A stretch of 64,000 nucleotides of DNA, taken from assembly GCA_020744425.1 (NCBI GenBank), contig JAGMUV010000017.1:620001-684000 (forward strand), given 5' to 3'. This document shows positions 1-10,413 of the stretch, in pieces; within the stretch, counting starts at the first letter, position 1, and each line of letters begins with the position of its first letter. The position numbers and the translations under genes were made by a program. The notes under the pieces are model-generated. The model had not been told where the DNA came from, made no database searches, and saw nothing but the letters and a program-made list of their open reading frames with translations. The DNA comes from Dactylonectria macrodidyma (Eukaryota > Ascomycota > Sordariomycetes > Hypocreales > Nectriaceae).

Positions 1-31
1 CATCATGACCAGGCCACACAATCTCGCGTTT

Positions 32-1327
32 TTATACAGCTCTGACGCAGCGCAATGCGATGAAAGCCCAAGCGATGAAAAGGGAAAGCGTCATCACCGT
101 GGCCATCCACAAAATACCTTGGCTGCCAACGGCCTGCCCTAGCCGGATAGAGGCAATTGTAAAGCCGGCATTGCGAAAGATAAAACTCCACCAGCTGAGG
201 TGAAATCGTCGATCAGGCATACCCGTGAGGACAGCAGCCATGGCCAAGGTGATGAACCAAAAGCTTAGTCGCCATAAGAATATCAACATGTTGACTGCAG
301 TAATGCGGACACTGGCAGCGAAGATTATGGGATTGCCAAAGCCTGCTAAGACTGATACCTCAGAGCTGGACAAATAGGTAAAGATTCGAGGGGTGTCCGA
401 CGCCATAGCTACCAGTGCCGCGCACATAAAGCTCGGCGGGCCCACAGCAATGAACATACCAGGCCGCTGGACTGGAAGTCCGACAGCCATCAGTCGAGAT
501 AAGTAAGTAGAGTACATGAAGACCGCTATCAGCAGTCCCAAACCTTGGGTGGCTAGGCCCGCGTAAAGCATCGAGACAGCTTGTTGCACCGGCTGGGTCT
601 TGGAAAAGACCCCAGCGAGGGTCCCAGTGAGCATAATGGGGAATATGGCAAGGATCCAGGACGGCGTCATGGAGTTGATGGTGAGACGGCGCTCCTCCCT
701 GACGGTAAATAGGAGATGATACTGGAGGGCAGAGACAATGAACGTGACGGCCAGGTAGGCCCAGAATGCCCCCGCTAGAAATTTGGCTGGGTGACCTTTG
801 GCTGATTCGGCCAGGAAAAACTCTCCGTATAACTGGATATTCGAAAGAATGGCCGCAATGGACAAGAAAAATGTCGAGATGAAAAGAGCCTCTCGCGGAT
901 GGGTGAATGCCTTCCCAAAGGGGTGCTGGTGCAATATGAAGCGGAACATAATTGCAACAGTGATGGAAAAGAAGAAAAGGAGATCCAACAGAAAGATTAT
1001 GAGGCCAATGATGTCTAAGCCGTTGAACCCGATGGGGCGACAAACCCAAGACGAGGGCGATGCCGCTCGTGGACATACTGCATGACCGCTTAGCGGAGCC
1101 GAGACGGCCCAACGTTCCGGGCCTAGCTCTTGTGAACTTTACGTTACGGTGTACCAGGCGAAGGTGAAATGATGAAGGCGTTCGCGGAGAGGCATGCTCG
1201 GTTGCAGGTAGGTGGGGATTCTCTCGAGAGGTCGTAGGCGAACATTTGCCTCCAGATCAGACGGGACACGGCTATGCTCGATTTGCGCCTCCATCTTGGT
1301 ATCAAACTGATATCTATTCGCTGTCAT
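32..1327 (-). pseudogene. TDT-family transporter (SSU1/Mae1-like), frameshifted
   Basis: Voltage-dependent anion channel / TDT family plasma-membrane transporter of the kind that exports sulfite or moves malate. Exon 1 (1327-1143) ends in the family motif LRERLHHFTFAWYTVT. A 65-bp intron (1142-1078, GTAAAG...CAG) joins it in frame to MSTSGIALVLG, exactly as in the family. About ten hydrophobic segments follow to a stop at 32. After SPHR the frame breaks: FNGLDIIGLIIFLLD continues in the next frame, and removing one base of the CCC at 1028-1030 (plus strand) restores it, giving about 409 aa, the normal family length. Either the gene is recently dead or the assembly has a one-base error. An ATG at 1294 is an alternative start. 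Substrate cannot be told from sequence. Confidence 0.82.
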
Positions 1328-1680
1328 CTTTCGCCCATCACACAAGATATTGGGTTGTTAACGAATACCCAAACAGGTGGTGTTGGTGAATTGAAATGGA
1401 GACGGCGTTGTGCTGACACACATTTCGTCATCAACACGAAACCTATTGATTTGCGTAGCAAAGGTGGAGCATTCCATTATGCAAGAGTCGTTAACTTTCG
1501 TAGTCGGAAACCGTGCTTAGCCAATGCTCTTAAGATGTTGTTCATTCCACGTCATCCTCACCACCATGGCCAAATGCCCTTCGTCCGACGCAGCCGTCGG
1601 CAGCACCTCCTCGCCGGCGCTGCCATGTTCTTCATGCCGACCGCTCTGCCGGCCGATTCCACCCCAGGCAGTGCATACTG

Positions 1681-1901
1681 ACCATTCCAGCGCCCACAAT
1701 CACTCCCATCAAGGCACCGGCCGATTTTCCTCCTCCCAAGACGAACAAGCTTCGCCCGCACGTTTGTGGGACCTGGCAACGCTCCTTCACCCGGTTGGAA
1801 CATCTCAAGCGACACGAGCGCTCCCACACAAAGAGAAAAGCCCCTCTGAGTGTCCCGAATGCGCACGATACTTCCCACGCCGCGATACTATTGGGCAGTG
1901 A
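1681..1901 (+). pseudogene. Relic of a C2H2 zinc-finger transcription factor
   Basis: One frame reads a short basic Pro-rich stretch (IKAPADFPPPKTNKLRPH) followed by VCGTWQRSF and RLEHLKRHERSHTK, the first finger of a common fungal two-finger C2H2 factor. The second zinc-binding cysteine is now Trp (CGTW instead of CxxC). Just after HTK the frame slips by one base, and the second finger (ECPECARYFPRRD) continues in the other frame but stops at 1901 before its histidines. Loss of a zinc ligand, a frameshift and truncation together mean this is a dead fragment. No effector domain is visible downstream. Confidence 0.65.
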
Positions 1902-2014
1902 GGGGCGGAGAGCTGATCCTCTCCGTGATGGACGAAGCGTAGTTATGGGACTCTCTGGATTCTCCGACCCTAGATGGATAGCGTCTTTCGGCTGCAGACG
2001 ATTGCCTGGAGCTG

Positions 2015-2142
2015 CTGGCTGTGCGCAGCATGTAGCAAAGTTTGCAAATCGGACAAGTGCCGTGCTATTTCAGGAACCACTTCATGATGCAATTTGAATG
2101 GAAGATGTGGCCGCACGGCAAATGACGGACTATGTCCCTTTC
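2015..2142 (-). pseudogene. Relic of a RING-H2 finger (PA-TM-RING-like)
   Basis: Read on the minus strand, the stretch gives ERDIVRHLPCGHIFHSNCIMKW..., then a TAG stop at 2067-2065, then HGTCPICKL. The CGHxFHxxC and CPxC spacing is that of a RING-H2 E3 ubiquitin ligase, and the preceding acidic D(I/M)VR is typical of fungal PA-TM-RING proteins. The in-frame stop and the absence of the first CxxC pair or a membrane segment nearby make it a remnant. It lies head-to-head with the dead C2H2 relic. Confidence 0.55.
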
Positions 2143-3704
2143 CTACCACGTCTGCAAACAAGTGACGTTAGGTGTGGAGTTAGAGCCTAAATACCAGTAG
2201 GCGGAGTTAGTGGAATCCCCTACTAGAGTTGAGAGGTGCTGGACCGTTTAGCGGAGTCCCCCGCATCATTCGTTTCGGCTTTCCATTTCTTGTAGGTCCA
2301 GATTGGAATCGTTTGGTCTAAGTTTTTGACCGAGAAGAGACCTCTGGCAGCTTCTAAATCTTCCTGATGGATGCCAACTCGTTCGCGTTCCAGTCGCCTT
2401 AATAAATACCTGTGACATCTATTAATTGTCAAGTGGGAAAAAAATAAACGAGTGAGCCCATTGGCGTGCGAGGAGAAACAGACCAAGGAGAGAAGGCTAT
2501 TAGAGCTATGACTGACTTAGCGCCGAACAATATGAGCAGCGAAAGACGTTCCAGCTGTGCAGGTGAGACTCCCACGTCCGAAGCAGTGGTGTTGGTGCTC
2601 ATGTTGATAGTCCAATTGTCGATAAGGTCTCCATGGTCCATTGAATCGGGACTGTTGTTTTGGCATTTCAGCAATGCAACATGAGGGGCGATTGAGCTTA
2701 TGTTTTGCGGGCATCGGGCAGATGCGGTTGGTTGTGGATCGACACTTTCCTCAGCAGGCCTAGTCGGAGCGTCGATAGGCCGATGGCAGCCCCGGAGCTG
2801 ACACTGCCATCACGCCGAGAAGACTTGCTCCACCACCGACACGTTCAGTGTGACGTTCAGTGTGTGTGCAACTCGCCCTTCCTCTCCCCACACGTGGTGG
2901 CAAAAGTAACAACACCCCAGAACCAGCCAAACGATATCATAAGTTTGATTATGTCGGATCGCTAGCGTGGCATTCAGAGGACCTTAACTGTATGTGTATT
3001 ATGTGTGTATGTGGCCGGAAGGGGCCCCGGCCGGGACTACCTAATCAAGACTAAAGTGGGAGCCCGAGGCATCTATACTAATAGCTAATTATAACCGTCT
3101 TCCTATCCAGGCAGCATCTAGTAATAGCTTAGTGACCTATTTGCTGCGCCTCAGATATTTATTTGTATGAGTTAGCGGCGAGGGCTCAGCAAGCCCTCAG
3201 CTAGGACTAGCCTTATAACTAGATGTGTAGCACGATTAAGTAACTGTTGAAATCTGCAAAATAGGAGCTCCATACAGATTGCATGGATTAATGTGCGCTA
3301 TAGCCACCAACAGTAACGCTAGCTACGGAGTACTTAGAATCGCTTAATCTTTTGCTAGTCATGAAGTAGAACGGGATGAATCGTAGTCCGCAGGTACTTT
3401 ATACTAAGGAATATCGCTACGCCGAAACAACCTGCAATGAGTGGACCAACCACCCAAGATGCAGCTATCTGAGACACCCTAGATTATTGCGTCACCATCT
3501 TATCGTGGCACGTAGTCGTTTGGCTGCATGCTCGGCCCAAAAACCTAACTTGAGGGAAGGTATCTGTCAGTCCTTGAATTTGACTGGTCAAGGGTCAACC
3601 AGAGTACCTCGAACTATCGACCTTAGATGAATTGCCATTCAGGGCAGCTAGAGGATCCTGTGGTTGGTCTTTATCATGATTGGTCTTTACTACTCGTTAC
3701 GCTT
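2143..3704. other. No supported gene; mixed decayed DNA
   Basis: Only short ORFs without recognisable motifs. A perfect hairpin, GAGGGCT-CAGCA-AGCCCTC, lies at about 3180-3198 within AT-rich, stop-dense sequence that may be a transposon relic. No family could be assigned. Confidence 0.4.
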
Positions 3705-4509
3705 TCATAATATATTGCACTTCTTCCCACCACCTCGCCGTAGAAACCGAGAAGGATCTCTCGGCAGACTTGCATCGCGTCTTGCTACACGTCGCAGTCT
3801 GCTGCCGCTTGACGGTATAGGCCTTTGCTCTACGCACCTTTGGCGCCGAAGTATTCTGACCACGTCATAAAACGCCTGCTCAACGTTTCTGCAGTCCTTT
3901 GCCGAGGTCTCGACAAAGTTACATCCAAGCTCATGAGCGAGAGCATGACCTTCTTGCATTGACACTTCTCGCTCAGCTACTAGATCGCTCTTGTTCCCCA
4001 CCAGCATGATCGGTACCGGCGCCTGCGAGTTGGCGGCGAGGATTGGTGAGCCTGTATAAGCCGAGGAGGATGCGTGATATTCTTTGGCTTGCTGAATTTG
4101 GCGATGAAATTCCCTAACCTGTAAGAACGACACTCGTGAAGAGATGCTGTAGACTATGACAAAGCCCTCGCCATCTCGGATCCATTGATCACGCAAGGTC
4201 GTGTATTCTTCCTGCCCAGCAGTATCCAGGACTTCCAGCATGCATGCCTGGCCATCTATCACAACTTGCTTGCGGTATGAGTCTTCAATCGTTGGGTCGT
4301 ACTATTGCCATAAGTCAGCTCTCTGGAATACAAGCACGTGATCATAGCACGCGAGGGTAAACACACAGAAAGGCGTAAACAGTTGTCTAGGCAGGTAGAC
4401 GGAGAATTGGACGTACAGTCTCGACGAAGTGTTGTAAGCATAGTTGGATGGTCAAAGCTGTCTTGCCCACGCCACCATCTCCCAGAACCACCAGCTTGTA
4501 TAAGATCAT
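3705..4509 (-). CDS. Ras2/RasB-type small GTPase
   Basis: Membrane-anchored molecular switch acting in morphogenesis and cAMP/MAPK signalling. Exon 1 is 4509-4417, the intron 4416-4302 (GTACGT...TAG, 115 bp) and exon 2 4301-3705, giving 229 aa. All G-boxes are present: GDGGVGKT (P-loop), YDPTIEDSY (effector loop), [12 protein letters not shown] and ETSAK. The C-terminus is basic and Gly-rich and ends in a CaaX box, CNIL, for lipidation. Homologues I know begin M-x-G-K-M-(I/T)-LYK. Here the first of these codons is ATA (ITGKMILYK), so translation must start at the next ATG (4509) or at an in-frame ATG 19 codons upstream (4566). Otherwise it looks intact and functional. Confidence 0.93.
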
Positions 4510-4569
4510 CTTGCCCGTTATTGTGGAGGGTAGTCTGGGGTAAGTCCTGGTTGTCAGTGTTCGCATGTA

Positions 4570-6557
4570 GCTCGGCGAGAGCTGCTAGCTTCGCAGAGCC
4601 GGAGGAATGAAGGTTGACTTAGTCGAAGGTGTAGGGCTAACCTTCGAGTCTGGCTGCGGCGAAGTTGAATATATATTGCGGATTTAGGTGTAATACAGTA
4701 GGCGGTTCAAACTCGGGATGGGGCCGGCTTTCTGCTTGTGACAAGAGGAGATTGTGGCGAGCGGAGGAGCATAGTAAATACTGGCCAAACCCCTAATCCC
4801 AACAATAACACACTGCCCAGTTGTATGTACGTAGACGAGGCTAAATGGTCTACAACAGCTCAGTTGCGGTGAGCATTGAGTGTTAGCTGTGGCGGTGCTG
4901 ACTATGACAACATGAGGCTTCCTTGTGGCAAGGATGACGTAACCTGGTCGCCGACCACGGGCTTACGGTGGTAGCCATGGCTCTACGCTAGCCCGGTTCC
5001 CAGAACTGTAGGTTGAAGAGCTTGCGGGTGGCTACAAGCAGGTTCGCCTCTGCGTGGCGGTCTCGCCTGGAACCGTACTTGGTTGCAGTTGAGCTGGACC
5101 TGCAACTCCAAATGCGAATGTGAGGCACCTCGCAATCGCTTCCCCCGGTGGGACTCGGTCGAAGAGGAAGATCTTCTAGTGAACAATACTTTGAGTGTCG
5201 ATATAGTAAAAACAGTGAAATAAAGGGAGAGAGACCATATGAGTTGTTATATTACAAACTCTGGCAGGCCTTGAAACTCCAGTGCCACTGTCGTATGACT
5301 CGTCACATCATGGTGCCTTTAATGCAAGCTTCTTGTCTCGCCACATTTCAGTATTGCTGTGGGATGCACTGATAAGAGGGCGTGGCGAAAGCTTAATTAC
5401 GAGAAGTTGGTGAGCTAAATAGGCGAGCGCGCCCAAAGAGACTAAGTTACTCAACCATAAGGATGTTTTGGCCGGGCATCTGCACATCACAAATTGAAAT
5501 GGCGTTGTAAAAGGTCCACCGAACCAAAGAGGACCAACCAAACCTTCGTCTCAATGCTGTCTAGCTTAATTGGGCAAATACTTTGTAATTTCTATTGTCA
5601 TAATTTGTAGTTAGTTCTTGATTGACGACAAACCGTTTTAGTCTCTCCAGCAACATGAAAGTTGGTTTAATCGGCGTAATTAAACCAATTCATCTCCCGT
5701 ATCGAAGACACGTTATAACTTTCTCTTGAATAATATTTCGCCACTTCTACAAATGAGTCGAGCTAGTAAAGAAGCCTCAAGTGTGGCATCACAAGTGCTG
5801 AGAGGTGATCTGACAATCGATAGGTACATATGGATGCAGATAGGCCAACTAGTCTTAAGATAGCCAAGCGTTGAAACGAAAAGTTGAAAGAGCGCCTTTG
5901 GCCCCAAGAGCATGATAATTCTAAAGTGGCGTTCTAGAGCATCAGAGACATAATCACCCAATAAAATAATCATTGCATGGTGCAGCGATCAATATATTTT
6001 GGTAGCACACCACTACATAGAGCACTAAAGGCATCGAATGTTGGCTCCAGCCGTGATTTCTGACCTGACAGGCAGTTGCAGCTCATCCCTCGACCTTAGC
6101 TATTGTAATGCTCCAGGCGGGACTTGAAACCTGAATATGATAGAGCTAAAACTCGCCCATGTAATTTTAGTCGACTAGCCACGTTTAGGTTGCATTAAAT
6201 CCACAAAACATGTTAAACCACGGAATCTCGGAGGGCAGTGAATCGAGCTCGATGGGTTTTATAAGCTTTCGTTGGAATTATCAATGTGCTCGGGGAGCAA
6301 ATTCCCTGCTTGAAAGATTTTGATCGTGCGGGATTTCTCCGGTCCATCGCCATTTTCCTCGTTTTCTGCTCTTCTTTTTGGTCCAGCCGTCGAATATATC
6401 GCCTCACCATCTCCAGGCGTTTCAGTTTGGCAAACATGCGATTTCATCGGCTAGCCGCACCCTGTTTCGACTAGTTGTTGGGGTTATCAGTCTGCCAGTA
6501 CAAAGAGAGGCAGCTAGGAGGGTGTTTCGAGGCTTCACTCCAATATAGCGGCCGCAA
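4570..6557. other. No supported gene
   Basis: Several ORFs of 60-90 codons on both strands, none with a recognisable domain, conserved motif or plausible splice partners. The part nearest 4566 must hold the Ras promoter. Confidence 0.4.
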
Positions 6558-7005
6558 TCAGGTCCTCACAGACTGTGTGCCGCGGTGGTCTTTCTCTGTG
6601 AAACCCGGACCAGGTGTAACTGTCGTGATGGATAACATGTGCATTTCGTGCTTCATGTCTTGAATGCTCCAGCTTTGGCGGCGGTCAATGACAGGCTTCC
6701 AGCTGTTGGTCCGTTGAATGGCACGAGCCGCATCAGCTTGTGCATGGGCACTTAGGCGGCGGCGGGGAGGGTCTATTGTGCGATGTTAATTTTTATCATA
6801 CCAGGTTCAATTTAAAAAATAATCAAAGTTTTATAAGGAATTCTATCAACATACCATGAGAAGGACCTGAGTCGGTAGTGCTGAATTTAAAGGTATTGGA
6901 GTGAGCAGGTGTGGCTGGAGACGTGCTCGCATCGTAAGAATCGGGCTCTTCAGTGATGACCTGTTCTGATGCGTTGCTAGATGTGGTGAACGAATAAAAT
7001 GCCAT
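6558..7005 (-). CDS. Small conserved fungal protein with RRQSW motif
   Basis: Two exons, 7005-6855 and 6772-6558, with an 82-bp intron (GTATGT...TAG) that joins the frames cleanly to give 121 aa. The N-terminal half is Ser/Thr-rich and low complexity. The C-terminal half reads AIQRTNSWKPVIDRRQSWSIQDMKHEMHM and then GPGFTE. From memory this arrangement (QR-NSW, DRRQSW-xxQDxKH, GFTE) marks a widespread family of short uncharacterised ascomycete proteins. No signal peptide or membrane segment is visible and the function is unknown. The start is the first ATG in frame. It is one of few intact genes in a decayed stretch, which suggests retained selection. Confidence 0.7.
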
Positions 7006-7571
7006 TGGCACATGTGGTCGTTGTGGTATAATAAGTATAAGTCAAGGTTCGCTATTGAAGCCGATCAGCGAGATATTCATTCAGGCCATTAAGAAAGTGG
7101 CATTGCAATTCTCACGTACCTTCGTCCTTGGCGTTGCGGCCGATTTGGCTAGAGGGTGCAATCTTTGGTCTCTCAGGCTTTATAAGCCTGCTAACCTGAA
7201 CCATATGCGCATGCTCGAAGCCAGCATCAGTTCATCCAAATCACACCACGGCTTCTTGCCACCGGCATTACATGATGTCAAAGTCCGGAAGAATGGTGGA
7301 CGGATTCGGAATAACGTGATATTAAACTTGCATCGTGTAGTAATGTAACCTTCTCAATACTAAACGGTACACATGTCAAGGGAGAGGCAAGCGACAAGTT
7401 CCGCGTAGATTCCGCTGGAGAGTTGATTTGTGATGAAATAAAGGTGTGAAATTGTATGGGCAGCCCTATTGATTGAAATTCTAGATTACTGTCGGGAATT
7501 CGGCCTCCAAAATCTGGGAAGGTAACTTTGATGGCGTCGGTTGGTGGATTCAGGTGTTAGGGTGCCACGTA

Positions 7572-7827
7572 TCCCTTAGACTGTGGTAAGGCAACACTTG
7601 CGCTAGTAGCAGGGGTTTAAACCAAAGAAAAAGAGAGTATGACGAAGTACATATGATCCCACCCATTTTTATATGGTGCTAGAAGTCGCGACTGTTAGGG
7701 ATCTACATCACAGTACATATCCTGTTCCGTAGCCACCTAGCTTTTTGAAGTCAACCAGCGTACTGTTGATCTCCCGGGCCTCTATGGGGACTATGGGTCA
7801 AGTGTTGCCTTACCACGGTCTAAGGGA
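7572..7827. mobile_element. 256-bp MITE, Tc1/mariner type
   Basis: Two 29-bp terminal inverted repeats, 7572-7600 and 7799-7827, match at 28 of 29 positions; they start TCCCTTAGAC and end in ACTTG inward. Each outer end is flanked by TA (7570-7571 and 7828-7829), the target duplication expected for Tc1/mariner transposases. The 198-bp interior has no ORF of note, so it is non-autonomous and would need a transposase from elsewhere in the genome. No second copy was seen in this window. Confidence 0.85.
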
Positions 7828-7829
7828 TA

Positions 7830-8508
7830 GCCTGATCTCATGAGGTCACATGATCTAGCAATTAGGAGACCTAAGCTATGGCCAATCTTATGCTATGAAA
7901 CTCAAAATACGAGGCGTCCTCTCTATGTAGACGGAATGACCGAAAGATCCCAATTTTCCTGAAATGGCGTCTCGTTCTGCTCCCAGTATGCAACGCAACA
8001 AACGACATCGGTCATCCACATGAAGCCACTATTTGCTGTCCTTTAGTTGGCTGAGAGAACACATAACCTACGTGATAAACCATGAGTATCTGTTGTTGTG
8101 CATACGACCGGGGCAGCGGAAGTTGAAGCCACGTAAAATATACTATAGCTGCCATTATTTCAACTAGCCTCGGGGGATATAATGACTTAACGCCACACGA
8201 GACGCTAGTGATACCGGGACCAATCCCGTGATGTTCTCTTTTGACGGCACTCGTACGATGTATAGGTGGTGTGTTAATAATGTGATAATATGTAAGGGTT
8301 TGGGCTGACTTTCTCCGATGCCCTGACTTAGCGCGAACATACGGCGAGAATTCTTTTGTATCATCTGAATTCCTGCAACGCAACATCACATATAAGTGCT
8401 CCATTTTTTTCGGATTGTGCGACAATTACGAAATGAGATTAATAACGGCATTCCTCCACATTAGCGCAGACCTACGATCGCTCGGTCCCTGGCTCAGGCG
8501 GCACAGAA
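7830..8508. other. No supported gene
   Basis: Between the MITE and the 4-TM protein. Overlapping short ORFs on the minus strand have no recognisable features; the 3' part presumably holds the promoter of the next gene. Confidence 0.4.
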
Positions 8509-9045
8509 ATGGACAGCCCCATGGAGCATCACGCTCAGGTCGAAGACTTTACCCCATCTCCAAACTGGAGAAGAGAGATTCTACCCACATTCATGGTTCT
8601 TCTCGGCTTAAGCGGCCAAATTTTGTTCACCATCATGCCCACAATTGAAAACAGCAGTATAAGTGTCTCAGAGCCTGCCAGAATCCAAACATTTCTCTCT
8701 CTCGCGTGGGTATTCTTTGTATCTGGCTTTGCGCTATGCCTCGCGATGTTACCACTCTACTATGGCGACGGTATTGAGAGACGTTTATCGCAACACAGTT
8801 ATCACACTGTCATCGGCATCGGTTGGGCACTGGTTCAGATTACTACGGCTCTTGGATTTATCTTTTTATCCTTCATAGTGAAGGAGTACACTACACCAGG
8901 AGGATGGATTTCCCTTATATTATTATCATCCTCAATCTTGACAGCAATTGCCTGTGTCCTGGCCGATATGTGGTTCTTGATTAAGTATATGATCTACCCG
9001 ATAAAGAATTGTTTGAATGATACTAACAGATATGCTGATGCGTAA
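8509..9045 (+). CDS. Four-TM hypothetical membrane protein
   Basis: Uninterrupted 178-aa ORF. After a polar N-terminus of about 24 residues there are four strongly hydrophobic segments, roughly residues 26-46, 62-84, 100-125 and 131-158, followed by a short polar tail. The Pro-Gly-Gly turn between segments three and four and the balanced codon use argue for a real gene. No catalytic motif, signal cleavage site or known family was recognised. Topology with both ends cytosolic is an inference from the even number of segments. No intron is needed. Confidence 0.6.
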   Translation: MDSPMEHHAQVEDFTPSPNWRREILPTFMVLLGLSGQILFTIMPTIENSSISVSEPARIQTFLSLAWVFFVSGFALCLAMLPLYYGDGIERRLSQHSYHTVIGIGWALVQITTALGFIFLSFIVKEYTTPGGWISLILLSSSILTAIACVLADMWFLIKYMIYPIKNCLNDTNRYADA

Positions 9046-10098
9046 TCATTTAGTTTCACGACATCGGAGTAAGGAACTTGGAATATTTGAATGCGTATGG
9101 AAACGATGCTATAAGTAGTTATTATTGAGAATAATGAAAAATTGTTTAATTCCTTATTGAAGGCCAGGTTCGCCATTTAAGTCAGTATTGCACTCAACAC
9201 TAGCACAGTTCAGTCTAGTATCCTGCATCTCTATATTGAGCTTATCTGCTAGCAATCATAACTCACCTAGGTTAGCCACGCCGTCATCTAAGAACCCATG
9301 CACTGATGCTGATCGTGCAATGTCCTACCGTAAAAGCTGGACACGCGCTATTGAACACCAGCATTGTAGAATGAAGCATACACCATATGATAGAATTTTG
9401 ACTATCACAAGGCCCTGGGTCTACCAAGGGCTAAGAGGTTACAAGATCCTCGGCAAAGCTATGACGGAGGGTGAGATGTGTAGATTATGTTAAATATCGT
9501 GATAAAATGGCTCATTTTCTAAATTGAAATAAATTAAAACAAAGACTTTCAGCTATTGATAAAAGTAGATATCATTCAGCTAGTTATTGGGGACGGCATA
9601 CTCAGCCAACATTACAGAAATCATGGCGGCATTATGCATAATCTCAGCACTATCGAGTTTGTTTAAGGATGTATTCAGCTGCTATATGTCTTATCTTTGC
9701 TCTAAGATTAAATGAACAGCCTTACAAGCAGAAACATAATTTTTTTAGTCACTTTCACAGCGTTGAGTAGGAAGATAGATGGTAATTACCCATTCTCTTA
9801 CATGATACTGACAATAGGATTTGATCTCTTAAAGGATTGTGGCTCTAATATAGAAAATATGTAAACTAATTAGAATGAAAAAGGGGAGTGAACTAAAGTG
9901 TCTAATAACGTCCTTTCCCTAAAACGAAATTCCCTCTAATAACTTGCATACATTTTATGTAGAGCAAGACGTAATGACCCGACTTCCAGAAATCCGAGAT
10001 AAGTAACTTCAACATATAAGGGAGTGACTAACATGACTTTTAAACGAAGGGTAACCATTCACTCAATCTCATTTCCCGTGAGCCATCTGTGTCTCTAC
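9046..10098. other. No supported gene, AT-rich
   Basis: AT-rich intergenic DNA with short ORFs only. I see no transposon ends or RNA gene. Confidence 0.4.
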
Positions 10099-10413
10099 TC
10101 ATGGGAATTGGAAGTTTGGAGGAACACAGTAGGGGCTGAGGTTGGGGGGGGGGGGGGGGGGGGGGAATTTGCAGACAGTATCAGGAGGACAAGTGCCACC
10201 GCTCTACCGGAAGTCATGTCAGGTTTCGTAATATCAAATAATCTCGTCGGTTTCAATCAAGGCTTCACGTACCACCCACTTTCCTCTAATGGTGTAGATT
10301 TTCCAGCCGCTGGAACCATTGCAAGCATAAGTACCAGGCTTACATGGGCCTGGCATGCCACTAGCAGCAGCCAACGTTGCGACCAAGGTGGCGAAAGCGA
10401 TAGGGAAAATCAT
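10099..10413 (-). CDS. Small secreted cysteine-containing protein (effector-like)
   Basis: Exon 1 (10413-10273), a 69-bp intron (10272-10204, GTACGT...TAG) and exon 2 (10203-10099) give 81 aa. A signal peptide of about 18 residues (MIFPIAFATLVATLAAAS) is followed by GMPGPCKPGTYAC, GGTCPPDTVCKF, seven prolines, and SPYCVPPNFQFP at the end. This layout recalls a family of short secreted fungal proteins seen in plant-associated species. Five cysteines remain in the mature part. At WKIY the relatives I recall have a cysteine (W-x-x-C), so one disulfide partner may be lost. The Pro run is encoded by a pure C22 tract that stays in frame. Role in host interaction is inference from size and secretion only. 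Confidence 0.72.
10144..10165. repeat. Mononucleotide G22/C22 tract inside a coding exon
   Basis: Twenty-two consecutive G on the plus strand (C on the coding minus strand). The first C completes a Phe codon, and the other 21 make seven Pro codons of the small secreted protein. Any change not a multiple of three would scramble the last 14 residues, including the final cysteine. Confidence 0.95.

Noticed and set aside
7055..7348. 97-codon plus-strand ORF next to the MITE
   Set aside because: No motif and it lies in the likely upstream region of the divergent small-protein gene.
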